DNA of 64,000 bases from Lachnospiraceae bacterium (GTDB lineage Bacteria > Bacillota > Clostridia > Lachnospirales > Lachnospiraceae): the NCBI GenBank assembly GCA_017938145.1, contig JAGBCB010000023.1, positions 19,038-83,037 on the forward strand, given 5' to 3'. Every line of letters begins with the position of its first letter. The first letter of the stretch is position 1. The translations under genes were made by a program, and so were the position numbers. Of this stretch, positions 27,571 through 36,462 are shown piece by piece. The notes below the pieces were generated by a model, which did no database searches, was not told the DNA's origin, and saw nothing but the letters and a program-made list of their open reading frames with translations.

Positions 27571-27620
27571 TTCTGCAGAGAGCTGACCAACATCTGGTCT
27601 CCGAGCCAGCTCCTGCAGAA
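27571..27620 (-). repeat. long stem-loop between permease and binding-protein genes
   Basis: TTCTGCAG.GAGCTG at 27571-27585 pairs with its complement at 27606-27620 with one bulged base. No T-tract follows on the minus strand. It lies in the 112-base gap between the second permease and the lipoprotein. Confidence 0.6.
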
Positions 27621-27641
27621 AAGATTCTGTTCTAATTGTAC

Positions 27642-28523
27642 TTAGCCCTTTACGGCTCCTACCATGACACCGCCTACAAAATGCTTTTGTACAAAAGGAT
27701 ATGCAATAATTAGCGGTATGCTTCCCACTACTACAACAGCATATTTCATCAGATTTCTCTCAAGAATCATTTGCCTCATTTCATCAAGTGTAGCATTTTC
27801 ACTTACCACCGAACTTGCCTCAGATGTGATAATCTTTATAACCTGCTGTAAAGTATATAATTCGGAATCATATAAATACATCTGTGCACCCAGATATGCA
27901 TTCCAGTGTGAAGTAATGGAAAACAGTGCAACTGTAGCAATGATAGCAGTAGAAAGTGGTAATACCACTTTTATGAAACATTTTGTCCAACTTGCACCGT
28001 CGATTTGGGCAGCCTCAATCAATGAATCCGGAATATTATACTCAAAAAAGTTTCTTAACAAAATAATGTTATATACGCTTACACATCCCGGAATGATAAG
28101 AGCCAATGGAGAATTAAGCATTCCCAACTTACTGATAATTATAAACCTCGGAATCATACCACCACTAAAATACATTGTAATGATAAACAATGTGGACAAG
28201 AATTTACGTCCCGGTAATGTTTTTCGTGATAGTGCAAATGCACAAGTAGCTTGAACAAATAAATCCACAAGTGTTGCTGCAGTAGTATAAATAATAGAGT
28301 TCTTATAACCAGTCCAGATCATAGAATTCTGAAATAACTTTTTATATGCCTGTAAATTGAATCCTTTTGGTATGATTGTAACCTGGCCTGCCGCAATTGC
28401 AGTCGGATCACTGACAGAAGCTATCAAAACATACCAGATTGGATAAATGCTAATCATTGCCACTATAATAAGCATAACATTTATCGAAAGGTCAAGCCAA
28501 CGTTCTCCCTTTTTTTTCCTCAT
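27642..28523 (-). CDS. sugar ABC importer permease (LplC/YtcP type)
   Basis: A 293-residue permease with six membrane segments and the ATPase-coupling EAA loop (EAAQIDGASWTKCF). It forms the channel with the permease encoded just upstream. GGAGG precedes the ATG. No ATPase gene is present in the window. Confidence 0.92.
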   Translation of the reverse strand: MRKKKGERWLDLSINVMLIIVAMISIYPIWYVLIASVSDPTAIAAGQVTIIPKGFNLQAYKKLFQNSMIWTGYKNSIIYTTAATLVDLFVQATCAFALSRKTLPGRKFLSTLFIITMYFSGGMIPRFIIISKLGMLNSPLALIIPGCVSVYNIILLRNFFEYNIPDSLIEAAQIDGASWTKCFIKVVLPLSTAIIATVALFSITSHWNAYLGAQMYLYDSELYTLQQVIKIITSEASSVVSENATLDEMRQMILERNLMKYAVVVVGSIPLIIAYPFVQKHFVGGVMVGAVKG

Positions 28524-28535
28524 TACTTCTTCCTC

Positions 28536-29444
28536 CTAAAAGATTGATACATCGCTCAGTTTCTTACTAATCTTATTGGTACTCAGAACCAAAATCAGAC
28601 TAACGATATTTTGGAAAAGACCTACCGCGGTTGAAAATCCATACTGATAATTTTCAATACCTTGCTTATACACATATGTAGAAATAATTTCGGATGAAGA
28701 AATATTCAAAGAGGTCTGCATCAATAACATCTTGTCTGCACCCATAGCAAATAATCTACCCATATTTAAGATAAGCATAGTAACAACCGTCGGCATAATA
28801 CAAGGCAACTGAATAAGTAAAATACGTTTCAATTTACTTGCACCATCAATCTCAGCTGCTTCCATAATGTCATTATCTACCGCCGAGAGAGAGCTAAGAT
28901 AAACAATCGCACTATAACCGGTACTAGTCCACATACCCGATATAATATATAATGGATATACCCAGTCAGGATCTCCAAAAAAGTTGATACGTGATTGACC
29001 TAAGTTAACGAGAAGAATATTGATCAATCCGGTTTCACCATCGCAGAACAGACGTAAAATACCAATCGTAACTACGATAGAAAGAAGATGCGGCAAATAC
29101 GAAAAATTCTGTGCCGTCTTGGCAATAAATTTATTCGTAGAGTTATGCAGCAGTAATGCTAAAATCAGTGGCATTGGCCAACAAAACAACGCCGACAAAA
29201 CGCATATTGTGATTGTGTTTTTTATAACTACGCCCGCCCATGCACCACTAAAGAACCTTGCAAAGTTATCAAGTCCTATCCATTCATTTTTTAATATCGG
29301 TGTTCCAATTTTTACATCTTGAAACGCCATAATAATGCCATACATGGGACCGTAACTAAAGATAATCAAAATAATTAGTGCCGGAATCATAAAAATATAT
29401 AATTCTTTATGCTTTTTAATTTCTTTCCTAAGTGCCTTATTCAC
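28536..29444 (-). CDS. sugar ABC importer permease (LplB/YteP type)
   Basis: A 302-residue six-segment permease with EAA loop EAAEIDGASKLKR. Starts with GTG at 29444, seven bases after AAGGAGG. Twelve bases separate it from the partner permease; it follows the NanA-like gene, so aldolase and importer are one unit. Confidence 0.92.
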   Translation of the reverse strand: MNKALRKEIKKHKELYIFMIPALIILIIFSYGPMYGIIMAFQDVKIGTPILKNEWIGLDNFARFFSGAWAGVVIKNTITICVLSALFCWPMPLILALLLHNSTNKFIAKTAQNFSYLPHLLSIVVTIGILRLFCDGETGLINILLVNLGQSRINFFGDPDWVYPLYIISGMWTSTGYSAIVYLSSLSAVDNDIMEAAEIDGASKLKRILLIQLPCIMPTVVTMLILNMGRLFAMGADKMLLMQTSLNISSSEIISTYVYKQGIENYQYGFSTAVGLFQNIVSLILVLSTNKISKKLSDVSIF

Positions 29445-29483
29445 GTTTTTCCTCCTTAATATTTCTTGCTTATAAGTACCATC

Positions 29484-30359
29484 CTACTTTTCATAAATCA
29501 GTGAATAGATACTATCAAGCTCCCTCTTCTTTTCTTCCGTCAATGGTAAGAATGGTGGTCTGGCACCACCACTAGGTATACCACTCTTAGTAAGCAGATA
29601 TTTCATGCTTGGCTTTGTATCATTCTTTATCAGAACATCCAAAATAGCATTTGCTTCCTGCTGAATCTCAAACGCCTTTTTCAAGTTGCCTTCTTCAAAT
29701 GCTTTCTGTATCGCAATAAATTTATGAGGCATTACATTAAATGTCGCCCCAATTGCTCCATCAATACCAATTGGCAATGCATTACAAAATACTTCATCAT
29801 GACCATAAAAGATTTTCATATCCGGAAATCTTCTTTTAATCTTCTCAAGCTCATATAAGTCATAAGATGTATATTTGATACCGCCTACATTGCAGACTTT
29901 TAAAATATCAGGAATGTCATCTGCCTTGATTGTCACATTCGAGAGAGTCGGTATGCAATATACAATCATTGGCACATCTACAGCATCAGTAATTGCTCCG
30001 TAATAATTTGCGATTTCTTCTTTCTTGAACTTGAAATAAAACGGTGGTACACTGGATATTGCTTTTACGCCACAACTTTGTGCATGCTTTGCATATTCAA
30101 TAGCTTTACGCTGGTTAATGCTTCCGACATGCGCAATCACATCAACACGTCCATTCACTTCCTCTGTGACCACTTCAACAATTTTCATTCGCTCTTCGTC
30201 ACTCAATAAGAAACTTTCCGCAGTGCTTCCACATACATAAAATCCACCGACACCTTGTCCTATCAGCCGATTGACCAAAAGTCTCAAAGAATCATAATTC
30301 ACATCATGATTCTCATCAAACGGTGTAAGTAGCGCAGGTATAATTCCTTTAGTATTCAT
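29484..30359 (-). CDS. nanA: N-acetylneuraminate lyase-like aldolase
   Basis: A 291-residue class I aldolase. The substrate loop GSTAES (44-49), the tyrosine in IVYCIP (Tyr134) and the Schiff-base lysine in GGIKYTSYDLYELE (Lys162) follow N-acetylneuraminate lyase more closely than dihydrodipicolinate synthase. NanA splits sialic acid into N-acetylmannosamine and pyruvate; relatives act on other 2-keto-3-deoxy sugars. NanE, NanK and NagA/B do not follow here, so a sialic acid pathway is not complete in the window. GGAGG decides the start at 30359, which overlaps the upstream gene by 11 bases. Confidence 0.82.
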   Translation of the reverse strand: MNTKGIIPALLTPFDENHDVNYDSLRLLVNRLIGQGVGGFYVCGSTAESFLLSDEERMKIVEVVTEEVNGRVDVIAHVGSINQRKAIEYAKHAQSCGVKAISSVPPFYFKFKKEEIANYYGAITDAVDVPMIVYCIPTLSNVTIKADDIPDILKVCNVGGIKYTSYDLYELEKIKRRFPDMKIFYGHDEVFCNALPIGIDGAIGATFNVMPHKFIAIQKAFEEGNLKKAFEIQQEANAILDVLIKNDTKPSMKYLLTKSGIPSGGARPPFLPLTEEKKRELDSIYSLIYEK

Positions 30360-31218
30360 TTTGCACCTCCACAAATTTGTTAATCAAATAGCGTCCCACT
30401 CCTGAAGCAAACTGTAACGCTGCGTCAACGAGTTCATCAGGAAATTTCTCCGTATATAAAAGAACCTCCAAATTAAAATCTCCCCGATAACCTATGTTAG
30501 CTAACGAATGCATAATCGCTTCCCAATTTTGTTTTTGCAGATACGGTACCGTATGGCAATCATTCACATAATCAGTGTCATGCACATGCAACGTCTTAAG
30601 CAACTTCGGATCCATTCTTGCTATAAACTCCTCAGGCGGACAATTCATTATAGCAGCATGTCCCAAGTCAACGCAGGCACAAAACCATTCCGATTCCAAG
30701 TCGCGAATAAATTCACAAAAAGCTTCCGGGGATTTCCATATTCCGATTCTCTTTTCTTCGTCCGTATGGCCACGTCCAATGTTCTCAACCGCCACCTGTA
30801 TTCCAAACTCCTTGCAATATGGAAGAAAAGAACGATAATACTGTTTATTATATTCATAAATATCCACGCCATCCGGAGGCGTTACTGCATGAATAATAAT
30901 TCTCGATGCGCCTAATACAGAGGAAAACTCCATGGCACGTACAATATCTCTGTAATGTTTCTCGGTACATTCCATCCGCTCACCATATTCAAATTCAAAC
31001 GGCGCATGTGTTTGGTTGCAAGTAATTTCATACCTTTCCAACATTATTCTTAACTGTTCGGCCTTTTTGTAATACTCATCATCGAGAAGCCTTTCTAACG
31101 GTTTGATTTCATTAAACGAATAATCTATACAATCAAAGCCAGCCTTATGAAACATTTGAAGAACTCTTTCGTCTCCAAATCTGTTACAAAGATTGCTTAT
31201 ATCACACCCCAATCTCAT
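30349..31218 (-). CDS. TIM-barrel sugar isomerase/epimerase family protein
   Basis: A 289-residue protein of the xylose isomerase-like TIM-barrel family (AP endonuclease 2 fold). Metal-binding residues are likely in IIIHAV, AVENIGRG, CVDLGHAAI and LHVHDTDY. Members are isomerases, epimerases or dehydratases of sugars and inositols. GAGGGG sets the start at 31218. It is the first gene of the long operon, divergent from the AraC regulator 389 bp away. Confidence 0.85.
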   Translation of the reverse strand: MRLGCDISNLCNRFGDERVLQMFHKAGFDCIDYSFNEIKPLERLLDDEYYKKAEQLRIMLERYEITCNQTHAPFEFEYGERMECTEKHYRDIVRAMEFSSVLGASRIIIHAVTPPDGVDIYEYNKQYYRSFLPYCKEFGIQVAVENIGRGHTDEEKRIGIWKSPEAFCEFIRDLESEWFCACVDLGHAAIMNCPPEEFIARMDPKLLKTLHVHDTDYVNDCHTVPYLQKQNWEAIMHSLANIGYRGDFNLEVLLYTEKFPDELVDAALQFASGVGRYLINKFVEVQNEY

Positions 31219-31607
31219 ATAACTACCCCTCTCGTAATATAAAACAAATAGCAATATACGCATTCATAATATTTCTTACTATAATTAGGATACCTCTATA
31301 TGCTCTAATTGTAAATGTGTTATCCAAGCTCAACTTATGTACCATTTTTGCTATTAGGATTAGATATTTGTAACATTTGCCATTTTCCTGCCAAATAATT
31401 GATTTTAATTGAAAAAGAACAAAAAACATGCTAACATATGACTATGAATTATGCAAAATAATGCATTTTTTTGTTTTTATATCCTTTTTTATTTAACTTT
31501 ACCTTGTAAATCTAATAAAAATGATTTTGACAAAATTGGTCAATTTTTCAAATTTTGTAGCATTTTTCCACCACAATTAAGAACTAACAAAGGAGAGAAC
31601 ATTCATT
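31219..31607. other. divergent regulatory region
   Basis: An AT-rich gap between the minus-strand sugar operon and the plus-strand AraC gene. It holds a candidate minus-strand promoter (31428-31456) and two palindromes, ATGCA-N6-TGCAT (31451-31466) and TTGAC-N7-GTCAA (31527-31543), either of which could be an operator for the AraC protein. The operon leader of about 200 bases shows no riboswitch that I recognise. Confidence 0.5.
31428..31456 (-). promoter_or_regulatory. candidate promoter of the 13-31 kb operon
   Basis: On the minus strand TTGCAT (31456-31451), 17 bases, TAGCAT (31433-31428). The -35 lies inside the ATGCA palindrome. Moderate match only, as for an activated promoter. Confidence 0.45.
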
Positions 31608-32480
31608 ATGGATTACAGAGATAAGATTTATAGCGTAAAGCATCATTCAATCGGTATCGCTGAAGGAATTGATGACTTATATGCCATGCCACATCATGAC
31701 AATAGTATTGAAATCATTCAATTTTGGTCTGATAGCGGACACTTTGTTGTTGGCAATCATATTTTCCCAATCAAAGCCGGTTGTATGTTACTTTTAGATG
31801 CCATGCAGATTCATTACTCTAACCCTACCAATCCGGAAGAATATAACCGCAGTAAATTGATTATATCAAAAGAGCTTTTTAATTTAATATGTAACACTTG
31901 CGGACTTGATATTGATACTGATAACAACTTTTTTAAAACGGGTGTATTATATTGTCCTTTTAATATAACAGATAATTCAATCATGCTTATTGATAATTGC
32001 TACAAACTTGCAGCTCAACACTATATCAAGCTCAACGACCCTTATGCTCAAGCAAATATTGTTTCCTCCCTCATAACAATATTAACCCTAACGTTCCCTA
32101 AAATAAAAGAATCCAATATACAGCAAAACACGCAAACTATAGACTTATTAGCAAACTATGTCAGTAGTTGCAGTGACCGTTGGGATGATATTACCATGGA
32201 GAAAATATGCAGCAATTTGCATATTAGTCCATCACGTGCATCACATCTTTTTAAAGAGCTAACCGGGAAATCACTTACTCAGTACATTACACTGTTACGT
32301 ATGACTGAAGCCAAGCGCTTATTATTAGAATCAAATTTAAAAGTCAAAGATATCTCCTGTCATTTAAAATTTGATGACCCAACAACATTTTGCCGGTATT
32401 TTAGAAAATATGTTGGTTGTAGCCCTAATGAATACAGAGCTTCTAATGGTATCTCTTCTCCGCCGCCAAACTTATATTAA
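31608..32480 (+). CDS. AraC-family regulator of the sugar operon
   Basis: A 290-residue AraC-type transcription factor: an N-terminal cupin-like half (MPHHDNSIEIIQFW) and two C-terminal helix-turn-helix units, with the second carrying VKDISCHLKFDDPTTFCRYFRKYVGCSPNEYR. AAAGGAGAG lies upstream. It is divergent from the operon beginning with the TIM-barrel gene and should control it in response to a sugar. A strong terminator follows. Confidence 0.9.
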   Translation: MDYRDKIYSVKHHSIGIAEGIDDLYAMPHHDNSIEIIQFWSDSGHFVVGNHIFPIKAGCMLLLDAMQIHYSNPTNPEEYNRSKLIISKELFNLICNTCGLDIDTDNNFFKTGVLYCPFNITDNSIMLIDNCYKLAAQHYIKLNDPYAQANIVSSLITILTLTFPKIKESNIQQNTQTIDLLANYVSSCSDRWDDITMEKICSNLHISPSRASHLFKELTGKSLTQYITLLRMTEAKRLLLESNLKVKDISCHLKFDDPTTFCRYFRKYVGCSPNEYRASNGISSPPPNLY

Positions 32481-32530
32481 TTATTCCATTTATTATAATG
32501 ATTAGATAACTTCCTATAAAAAGTAATAAA

Positions 32531-32572
32531 AAACTTGCGGAATCATTTTCAGCTCACTCCGCAAGTTTTTTT
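32531..32572. terminator. intrinsic terminator, probably bidirectional
   Basis: A perfect 11-bp stem (32531-32541 with 32558-32568) with a T-run after it and an A-run before it, between the AraC gene and a convergent small gene. Confidence 0.9.
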
Positions 32573-32577
32573 ATTAA

Positions 32578-32787
32578 CTACTTTCTATTTTCTTTGCATG
32601 ATATGATGTCAAACTCTTCTTCTCGGAAAATCTTTTGCTTGAAGTCCATACCGATAAGACAATCCGTCGTCATATGAGATAAATATACGCGAGTTGGCAA
32701 CTGGGAAACATCTGACATCGGCACAGCATTCTTCAAAACCTTATACACATCACGACAAAACTTAGTAATCACATTTCCAAATGTCAT
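32578..32787 (-). CDS. small hypothetical protein
   Basis: A 69-residue protein with GGGGAG upstream of the ATG at 32787. It starts MTFGNVITKFCRDVYKVLKN and has no motif, membrane segment or signal peptide that I recognise. It lies alone between the AraC terminator and the rpmF region. The good ribosome binding site is the main support. Confidence 0.5.
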   Translation of the reverse strand: MTFGNVITKFCRDVYKVLKNAVPMSDVSQLPTRVYLSHMTTDCLIGMDFKQKIFREEEFDIISCKENRK

Positions 32788-33140
32788 AATGTTTACTCCC
32801 CTTTCTATCATATAATACACGCACATGCCGTCCATATCACAAAAAAACGTATCGCATCACATTTATATATCTATTTACGAAACTTTTCAAGTACTAAAAC
32901 TGTCGTTTTTATTTGCAAATCCTGCTTTATACGTTCAAATAGATATAGCCTGCTAAGCAAAATACTAAAAGATATTTCCTCATGATTTTTTTATAACCCA
33001 ATCTGTAACCCATACTTGCGTATAATATCCACTCAGCTCTTGTATTTCAAAATTTCAATTGGGTTATTTTTGGGTTACGGACAAAAAAAATCAAGGGTCT
33101 CTGTTTCTTGAAACCCTTGATTTTACTAGCTTTTTTAAGA
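32788..33140. other. intergenic region with interleaved inverted repeats
   Basis: No gene. It contains ATAACCCAAT (32993-33002) with its complement at 33058-33067, and GTAACCCA (33005-33012) with its complement at 33071-33078. The order A-B-A'-B' cannot form two nested hairpins and would give a pseudoknot or two alternative stems. The rpmF terminator lies next to it. Confidence 0.5.
33080..33124 (-). terminator. intrinsic terminator of the DUF177-rpmF operon
   Basis: On the minus strand a stem based on AATCAAGGGT/ACCCTTGATT (33124-33113 with 33098-33089) is followed by a T-tract at 33090-33083. Confidence 0.85.
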
Positions 33141-33323
33141 TTATTCAGCTGCAATAACTTCCTTCTTGTTGTAAGAACCGCAAGCCTTACATACTCTGTG
33201 TGGCATCATTAATTCGCCGCACTTGCTGCACTTTACAAGGTTTGGAGCAGTCATCTTCCAGTTTGCTCTACGACTGTCTCTTCTTGCCTTGGAAGTCTTA
33301 TTCTTCGGACAAATAGCTCCCAT
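33141..33323 (-). CDS. rpmF: 50S ribosomal protein L32
   Basis: A 60-residue L32 protein: basic N-terminus PKNKTSKARRDSRRA and two CxxC pairs (CSKC, CKAC) that bind zinc. Length normal. Only 2 bases follow the DUF177 stop, and AAGGAGG precedes the ATG; the DUF177-rpmF pair is conserved in most bacteria. Confidence 0.98.
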   Translation of the reverse strand: MGAICPKNKTSKARRDSRRANWKMTAPNLVKCSKCGELMMPHRVCKACGSYNKKEVIAAE

Positions 33324-33325
33324 GA

Positions 33326-33853
33326 TTACACCTCCTTAACGTTGTTAAAAATATCTCGGATAACAGACATTCTTGGATCTGGCTCTGTACGGACGCAACC
33401 GCATTCTCCCTGATTTAAGTTTGCACCGCAAACCTTACAGATTCCTTTACAGTCTTCCTGACACAGAACCTTCATTGGGAAACCAAGCAAGATTTCTTCG
33501 TAGACCAGGCGATCCACGTCTAAATCGTATCCGTCAATATACGCTGTTTCATTCAAATCGTTGACACGGTCTTCTTCGCTCTGATTAAAGTCGACTTCTA
33601 CTTCAGAGGAAACCGGAATTTCCACCTGCTGTTCTGCCAGACAGTTGTCACACGGTACGGATAAAACCACTTTTGTCTTAACTCCTATTTTTACTTTTCT
33701 GCTACCAAGGTTTTCGATTTCTAACTCAACCTCTTCTTTTTCAAGAATCGGATAAGTGACACCGAGTCTGACAAAAGTACTTGGTTCGTACACCGCAGTT
33801 CTCTTTTGTACACCGGTTGGCAGATTCATAATTTCGGATAAAGATATCAGCAT
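33326..33853 (-). CDS. DUF177 (YceD) family protein
   Basis: A 175-residue member of the YceD/DUF177 family, linked with 23S rRNA processing in plants and E. coli and always next to rpmF. Four cysteines near the C-terminus (CDNC earlier, then CQEDCKGICKVCG, GECGC) suggest metal binding, as in many Firmicutes members. The start at 33853 is set by AAGGGTGG; a longer reading frame to 33892 has no better site. Confidence 0.9.
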   Translation of the reverse strand: MLISLSEIMNLPTGVQKRTAVYEPSTFVRLGVTYPILEKEEVELEIENLGSRKVKIGVKTKVVLSVPCDNCLAEQQVEIPVSSEVEVDFNQSEEDRVNDLNETAYIDGYDLDVDRLVYEEILLGFPMKVLCQEDCKGICKVCGANLNQGECGCVRTEPDPRMSVIRDIFNNVKEV

Positions 33854-33914
33854 GTTCCACCCTTCCGTGTGTTCCCAAAGCAAATAGGACACACATCAAA
33901 ACTCACACCAACAT

Positions 33915-33943
33915 ATTATACTTGTTGATGCAACATTTGTCAA
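33915..33943 (-). promoter_or_regulatory. consensus sigma-A promoter of DUF177-rpmF
   Basis: Minus strand TTGACA (33943-33938), 17 bases, TATAAT (33920-33915): full match to both hexamers and spacing. Confidence 0.92.
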
Positions 33944-33968
33944 CTACTTTTTTCTTGTTTTAATAAAT

Positions 33969-34011
33969 TTATCCACAGACTTATCCACATGTTTTCCACA
34001 CATGGATAAGT
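33969..34011. promoter_or_regulatory. cluster of DnaA-box-like sites within a stem-loop
   Basis: TTATCCACA occurs at 33969-33977 and 33981-33989, TTTTCCACA at 33992-34000, and TTATCCATG on the other strand at 34009-34001. ACTTATCCA/TGGATAAGT (33979-33987 with 34003-34011) also forms a 9-bp stem 16 bases after the ackA stop, so the repeats could partly serve as a terminator for ackA. Confidence 0.55.
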
Positions 34012-34026
34012 CCTATTAACACTTGC

Positions 34027-35214
34027 TTATACTAAAGCTACGGTTTCTCTTGCGATTGCCAGTTCTTCGTTGGTTGGGATAACAAGAACCTTAACCTTGG
34101 AATCCTTGGTTGTGATGATGTTTTCGAAGCCGCGCTTCGCATTTTCTTCTTCATCTAATGTGATGCCGAGGTATCCTAAGTAGCTGCATACTGTCTTACG
34201 AACTTTACCGTCGTTTTCGCCAAGGCCTGCAGTAAATGCGATAGCATCTACACCGTTCATAGCTGCAACATAAGCACCGATGTACTTAGCAACACGGTAA
34301 GCAAATACTGCTACTGCTTCCTTTGCATGCTCGTTGCCCTCGTCAGCTGCCTTAGCAAGGTCACGGAAGTCGCTGGAAACACCGGACATACCCTGAACAC
34401 CGGACTTCTTGTTTAAGATAGTCATGATGTCGTCGATGGACTTGTTTTCCTTGTGAGCGATGAACTCGATGATGGCAGGGTCGATGTCACCACTTCTGGT
34501 ACCCATGATAAGACCTTCTAATGGGGTAAGACCCATGGAAGTATCTACGGACTCGCCGTTCTTTACAGCGGAGATGCTGGCACCGTTACCAAGGTGGCAA
34601 ACGATAACCTTAGAGTTCTTTGCGTCAAGACCTGCTACGTCGATGGCTCTCTTGGAAACGAAGCTGTGGCTGGTTCCGTGGAAGCCGTAACGGCGGATCT
34701 TGTACTTGTCATAATATTCAAATGGAAGACCGTAAAGGTAAGCTTCCTTTGGCATTGTCTGATGGAAAGCAGTATCGAAAACAGCTACCATTGGTACGCC
34801 AGGCATGATTGTCTTACATGCGTTGATACCGATTAAGTTTGCAGGATTGTGAAGTGGTGCTAAGTCGTTACACTCTTCGATTGCTGCGATAACTTCGTCG
34901 TTGATAACAACGGAGGAAGCGAACTTTTCGCCGCCGTGTACTACTCTGTGGCCTACTGCGCCGATTTCGTCGAGGGACTTGATAACGCCGTAGTTAGCAT
35001 CTGTTAAAGCTGCTAAAACGCTCTGGATAGCAACCTCGTGGTTTGGAAGCGGATCGTTGATAACAACCTTTTCGCCACCGGCAGGTGTATGGTTTAATCT
35101 GCCGTCGATACCGATTCTTTCGCAAAGACCAACAGCCAGTGCCTTTTCGGTTTCGGAATCGATTAACTGATACTTTAAGGAAGAACTTCCGCAGTTTACA
35201 ACTAATACCTTCAT
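34027..35214 (-). CDS. ackA: acetate kinase
   Basis: A 395-residue acetate kinase making ATP and acetate from acetyl phosphate, the second step of the Pta-AckA route. Signatures: [14 protein letters not shown] at the N-terminus, [21 protein letters not shown] and [12 protein letters not shown] lies before the ATG at 35214, the family start; the frame is open further upstream without meaning. It follows pta by 70 bases with a stem-loop between. Confidence 0.98.
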   Translation of the reverse strand: MKVLVVNCGSSSLKYQLIDSETEKALAVGLCERIGIDGRLNHTPAGGEKVVINDPLPNHEVAIQSVLAALTDANYGVIKSLDEIGAVGHRVVHGGEKFASSVVINDEVIAAIEECNDLAPLHNPANLIGINACKTIMPGVPMVAVFDTAFHQTMPKEAYLYGLPFEYYDKYKIRRYGFHGTSHSFVSKRAIDVAGLDAKNSKVIVCHLGNGASISAVKNGESVDTSMGLTPLEGLIMGTRSGDIDPAIIEFIAHKENKSIDDIMTILNKKSGVQGMSGVSSDFRDLAKAADEGNEHAKEAVAVFAYRVAKYIGAYVAAMNGVDAIAFTAGLGENDGKVRKTVCSYLGYLGITLDEEENAKRGFENIITTKDSKVKVLVIPTNEELAIARETVALV

Positions 35215-35243
35215 GATAAAATCTCCATTTCTGTATATATTTC

Positions 35244-35266
35244 CGGAAGGGCTTAACGCCCTTCCG
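35244..35266 (-). repeat. stem-loop between pta and ackA
   Basis: A perfect 9-bp stem CGGAAGGGC/GCCCTTCCG with a 5-base loop. No T-tract follows on the minus strand; it may set the relative amounts of pta and ackA mRNA. Confidence 0.6.
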
Positions 35267-35284
35267 CTATTCTCTCTGTTTCGG

Positions 35285-36280
35285 TTACTGAGCCTGTGCC
35301 TGTACGGATGTGATGGCAATTACACCAACGATATCCTCTGCGAAGCAACCACGGGAAAGGTCGTTAACAGGAGCCGCAATACCCTGGGTGATAGGACCGT
35401 AAGCTTCTGCCTTAGCAAGTCTCTGAGCCAGCTTGTAACCGATGTTACCTGCATCAAGGTCAGGGAAAATAAGAACGTTAGCCTGTCCTGCGATATCGCT
35501 GCCAGGAGCCTTGGAAGCACCAACGCTAGGAACGATAGCAGCATCAAGCTGTAATTCGCCTTCGATCTTTACGTTTGGATATAATTCCTTAGCAATCTTA
35601 GTAGCTTCTACTACCTTGTCTACGTCAGCATGCTTTGCACTGCCCATAGTGGAATGGGAAAGCATAGCAACCTTTGCTTCCTTACCAACTAAAAGCTCGA
35701 AGCTCTTTGCGGAGCTGCCTGCGATAGCTGCAAGCTCTTCTGCGTTTGGATTCTGAACAAGACCGGAGTCACCGAAGATGAAGGTGCCGTTTTCGCCGTA
35801 TTCGCAGTTTGGAACTACGATAACGAAGAATGCGGAAACTAACTTGGTGTTAGGTGCAGTCTTTAAAATCTGTAAGCAAGGTCTTAATGTATTTGCTGTG
35901 GAGTGGCATGCACCGGAAACAACGCCGTCTGCGTCACCCATCTTAACCATCATAACCGCAAATGTTGTATAGTCTGTGGTAAGAGCTTCTCTTGCCTTTT
36001 CAGGAGTCATACCCTTTGCCTGACGAAGCTCAACCAGCTTGTCGATGTAGCTTTGAAGCTTGTCTGTTGTGTGAGGATTGATACGGGTAGCCTTGGAAAT
36101 ATCTAAACCTTCTGCGTTCTTATCGATTTCCTCGTCAGTACCAACTAAAATAATATTAGCATTACCTTCTGCTAATGTGATAGCTGCTGCCTCAAGTACT
36201 CTTCTGTCCTCTGTCTCAGGCAGAACGATTGTCTTCATATTCTGTCTGGCTCTAACTTTGATTTCATCAATAAAACCCAT
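35285..36280 (-). CDS. pta: phosphate acetyltransferase
   Basis: A 331-residue phosphotransacetylase, short form without the N-terminal DRTGG domains. Family blocks: [43 protein letters not shown] and [10 protein letters not shown]. It converts acetyl-CoA to acetyl phosphate in acetate fermentation. AAAGGAG precedes the ATG. Together with ackA it forms one operon. Confidence 0.98.
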   Translation of the reverse strand: MGFIDEIKVRARQNMKTIVLPETEDRRVLEAAAITLAEGNANIILVGTDEEIDKNAEGLDISKATRINPHTTDKLQSYIDKLVELRQAKGMTPEKAREALTTDYTTFAVMMVKMGDADGVVSGACHSTANTLRPCLQILKTAPNTKLVSAFFVIVVPNCEYGENGTFIFGDSGLVQNPNAEELAAIAGSSAKSFELLVGKEAKVAMLSHSTMGSAKHADVDKVVEATKIAKELYPNVKIEGELQLDAAIVPSVGASKAPGSDIAGQANVLIFPDLDAGNIGYKLAQRLAKAEAYGPITQGIAAPVNDLSRGCFAEDIVGVIAITSVQAQAQ

Positions 36281-36333
36281 GATTGTTCTCCTTTCGTTTT
36301 GCTCTGCTTTACCGCAGAATAAATCTACTATAG

Positions 36334-36362
36334 ATTATAGTCCAAAATCCTCCATTTCACAA
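36334..36362 (-). promoter_or_regulatory. sigma-A promoter of pta-ackA
   Basis: Minus strand TTGTGA (36362-36357), 17 bases, TATAAT (36339-36334). Confidence 0.8.
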
Positions 36363-36395
36363 GGGTTAAAATGATTTTTTTCTGTTTTCTTGCGA

Positions 36396-36424
36396 TTTAC
36401 ATATTTTTTATGTCGTGGTAGAAT
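36396..36424 (+). promoter_or_regulatory. sigma-A promoter of tmcAL
   Basis: TTTACA (36396-36401), 17 bases, TAGAAT (36419-36424), with the transcription start about 30 bases before the ATG. Confidence 0.75.
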
Positions 36425-36462
36425 ACTGGTAAGAAAAGGCTTACCGAATGAGGAGAATTACT

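Noticed and set aside
27664-28254. Plus-strand open frame of 196 codons
   Set aside because: Antisense shadow of an ABC permease; the permease has the EAA loop and a good start.
29484-30359. A complete sialic acid catabolic operon
   Set aside because: NanA-like and YhcH genes are present, but NanE, NanK, NagA and NagB are not, and GH88 points to uronic acids; the sialidase-fold proteins lack a visible Arg triad.
31219-31427. Possible riboswitch in the 200-base operon leader
   Set aside because: No conserved stem pattern or known aptamer core could be recognised; no terminator-antiterminator pair.
33969-34011. Chromosomal replication origin
   Set aside because: DnaA boxes are present, but there is no dnaA, dnaN or rpmH nearby and no long AT-rich unwinding region with 13-mers.
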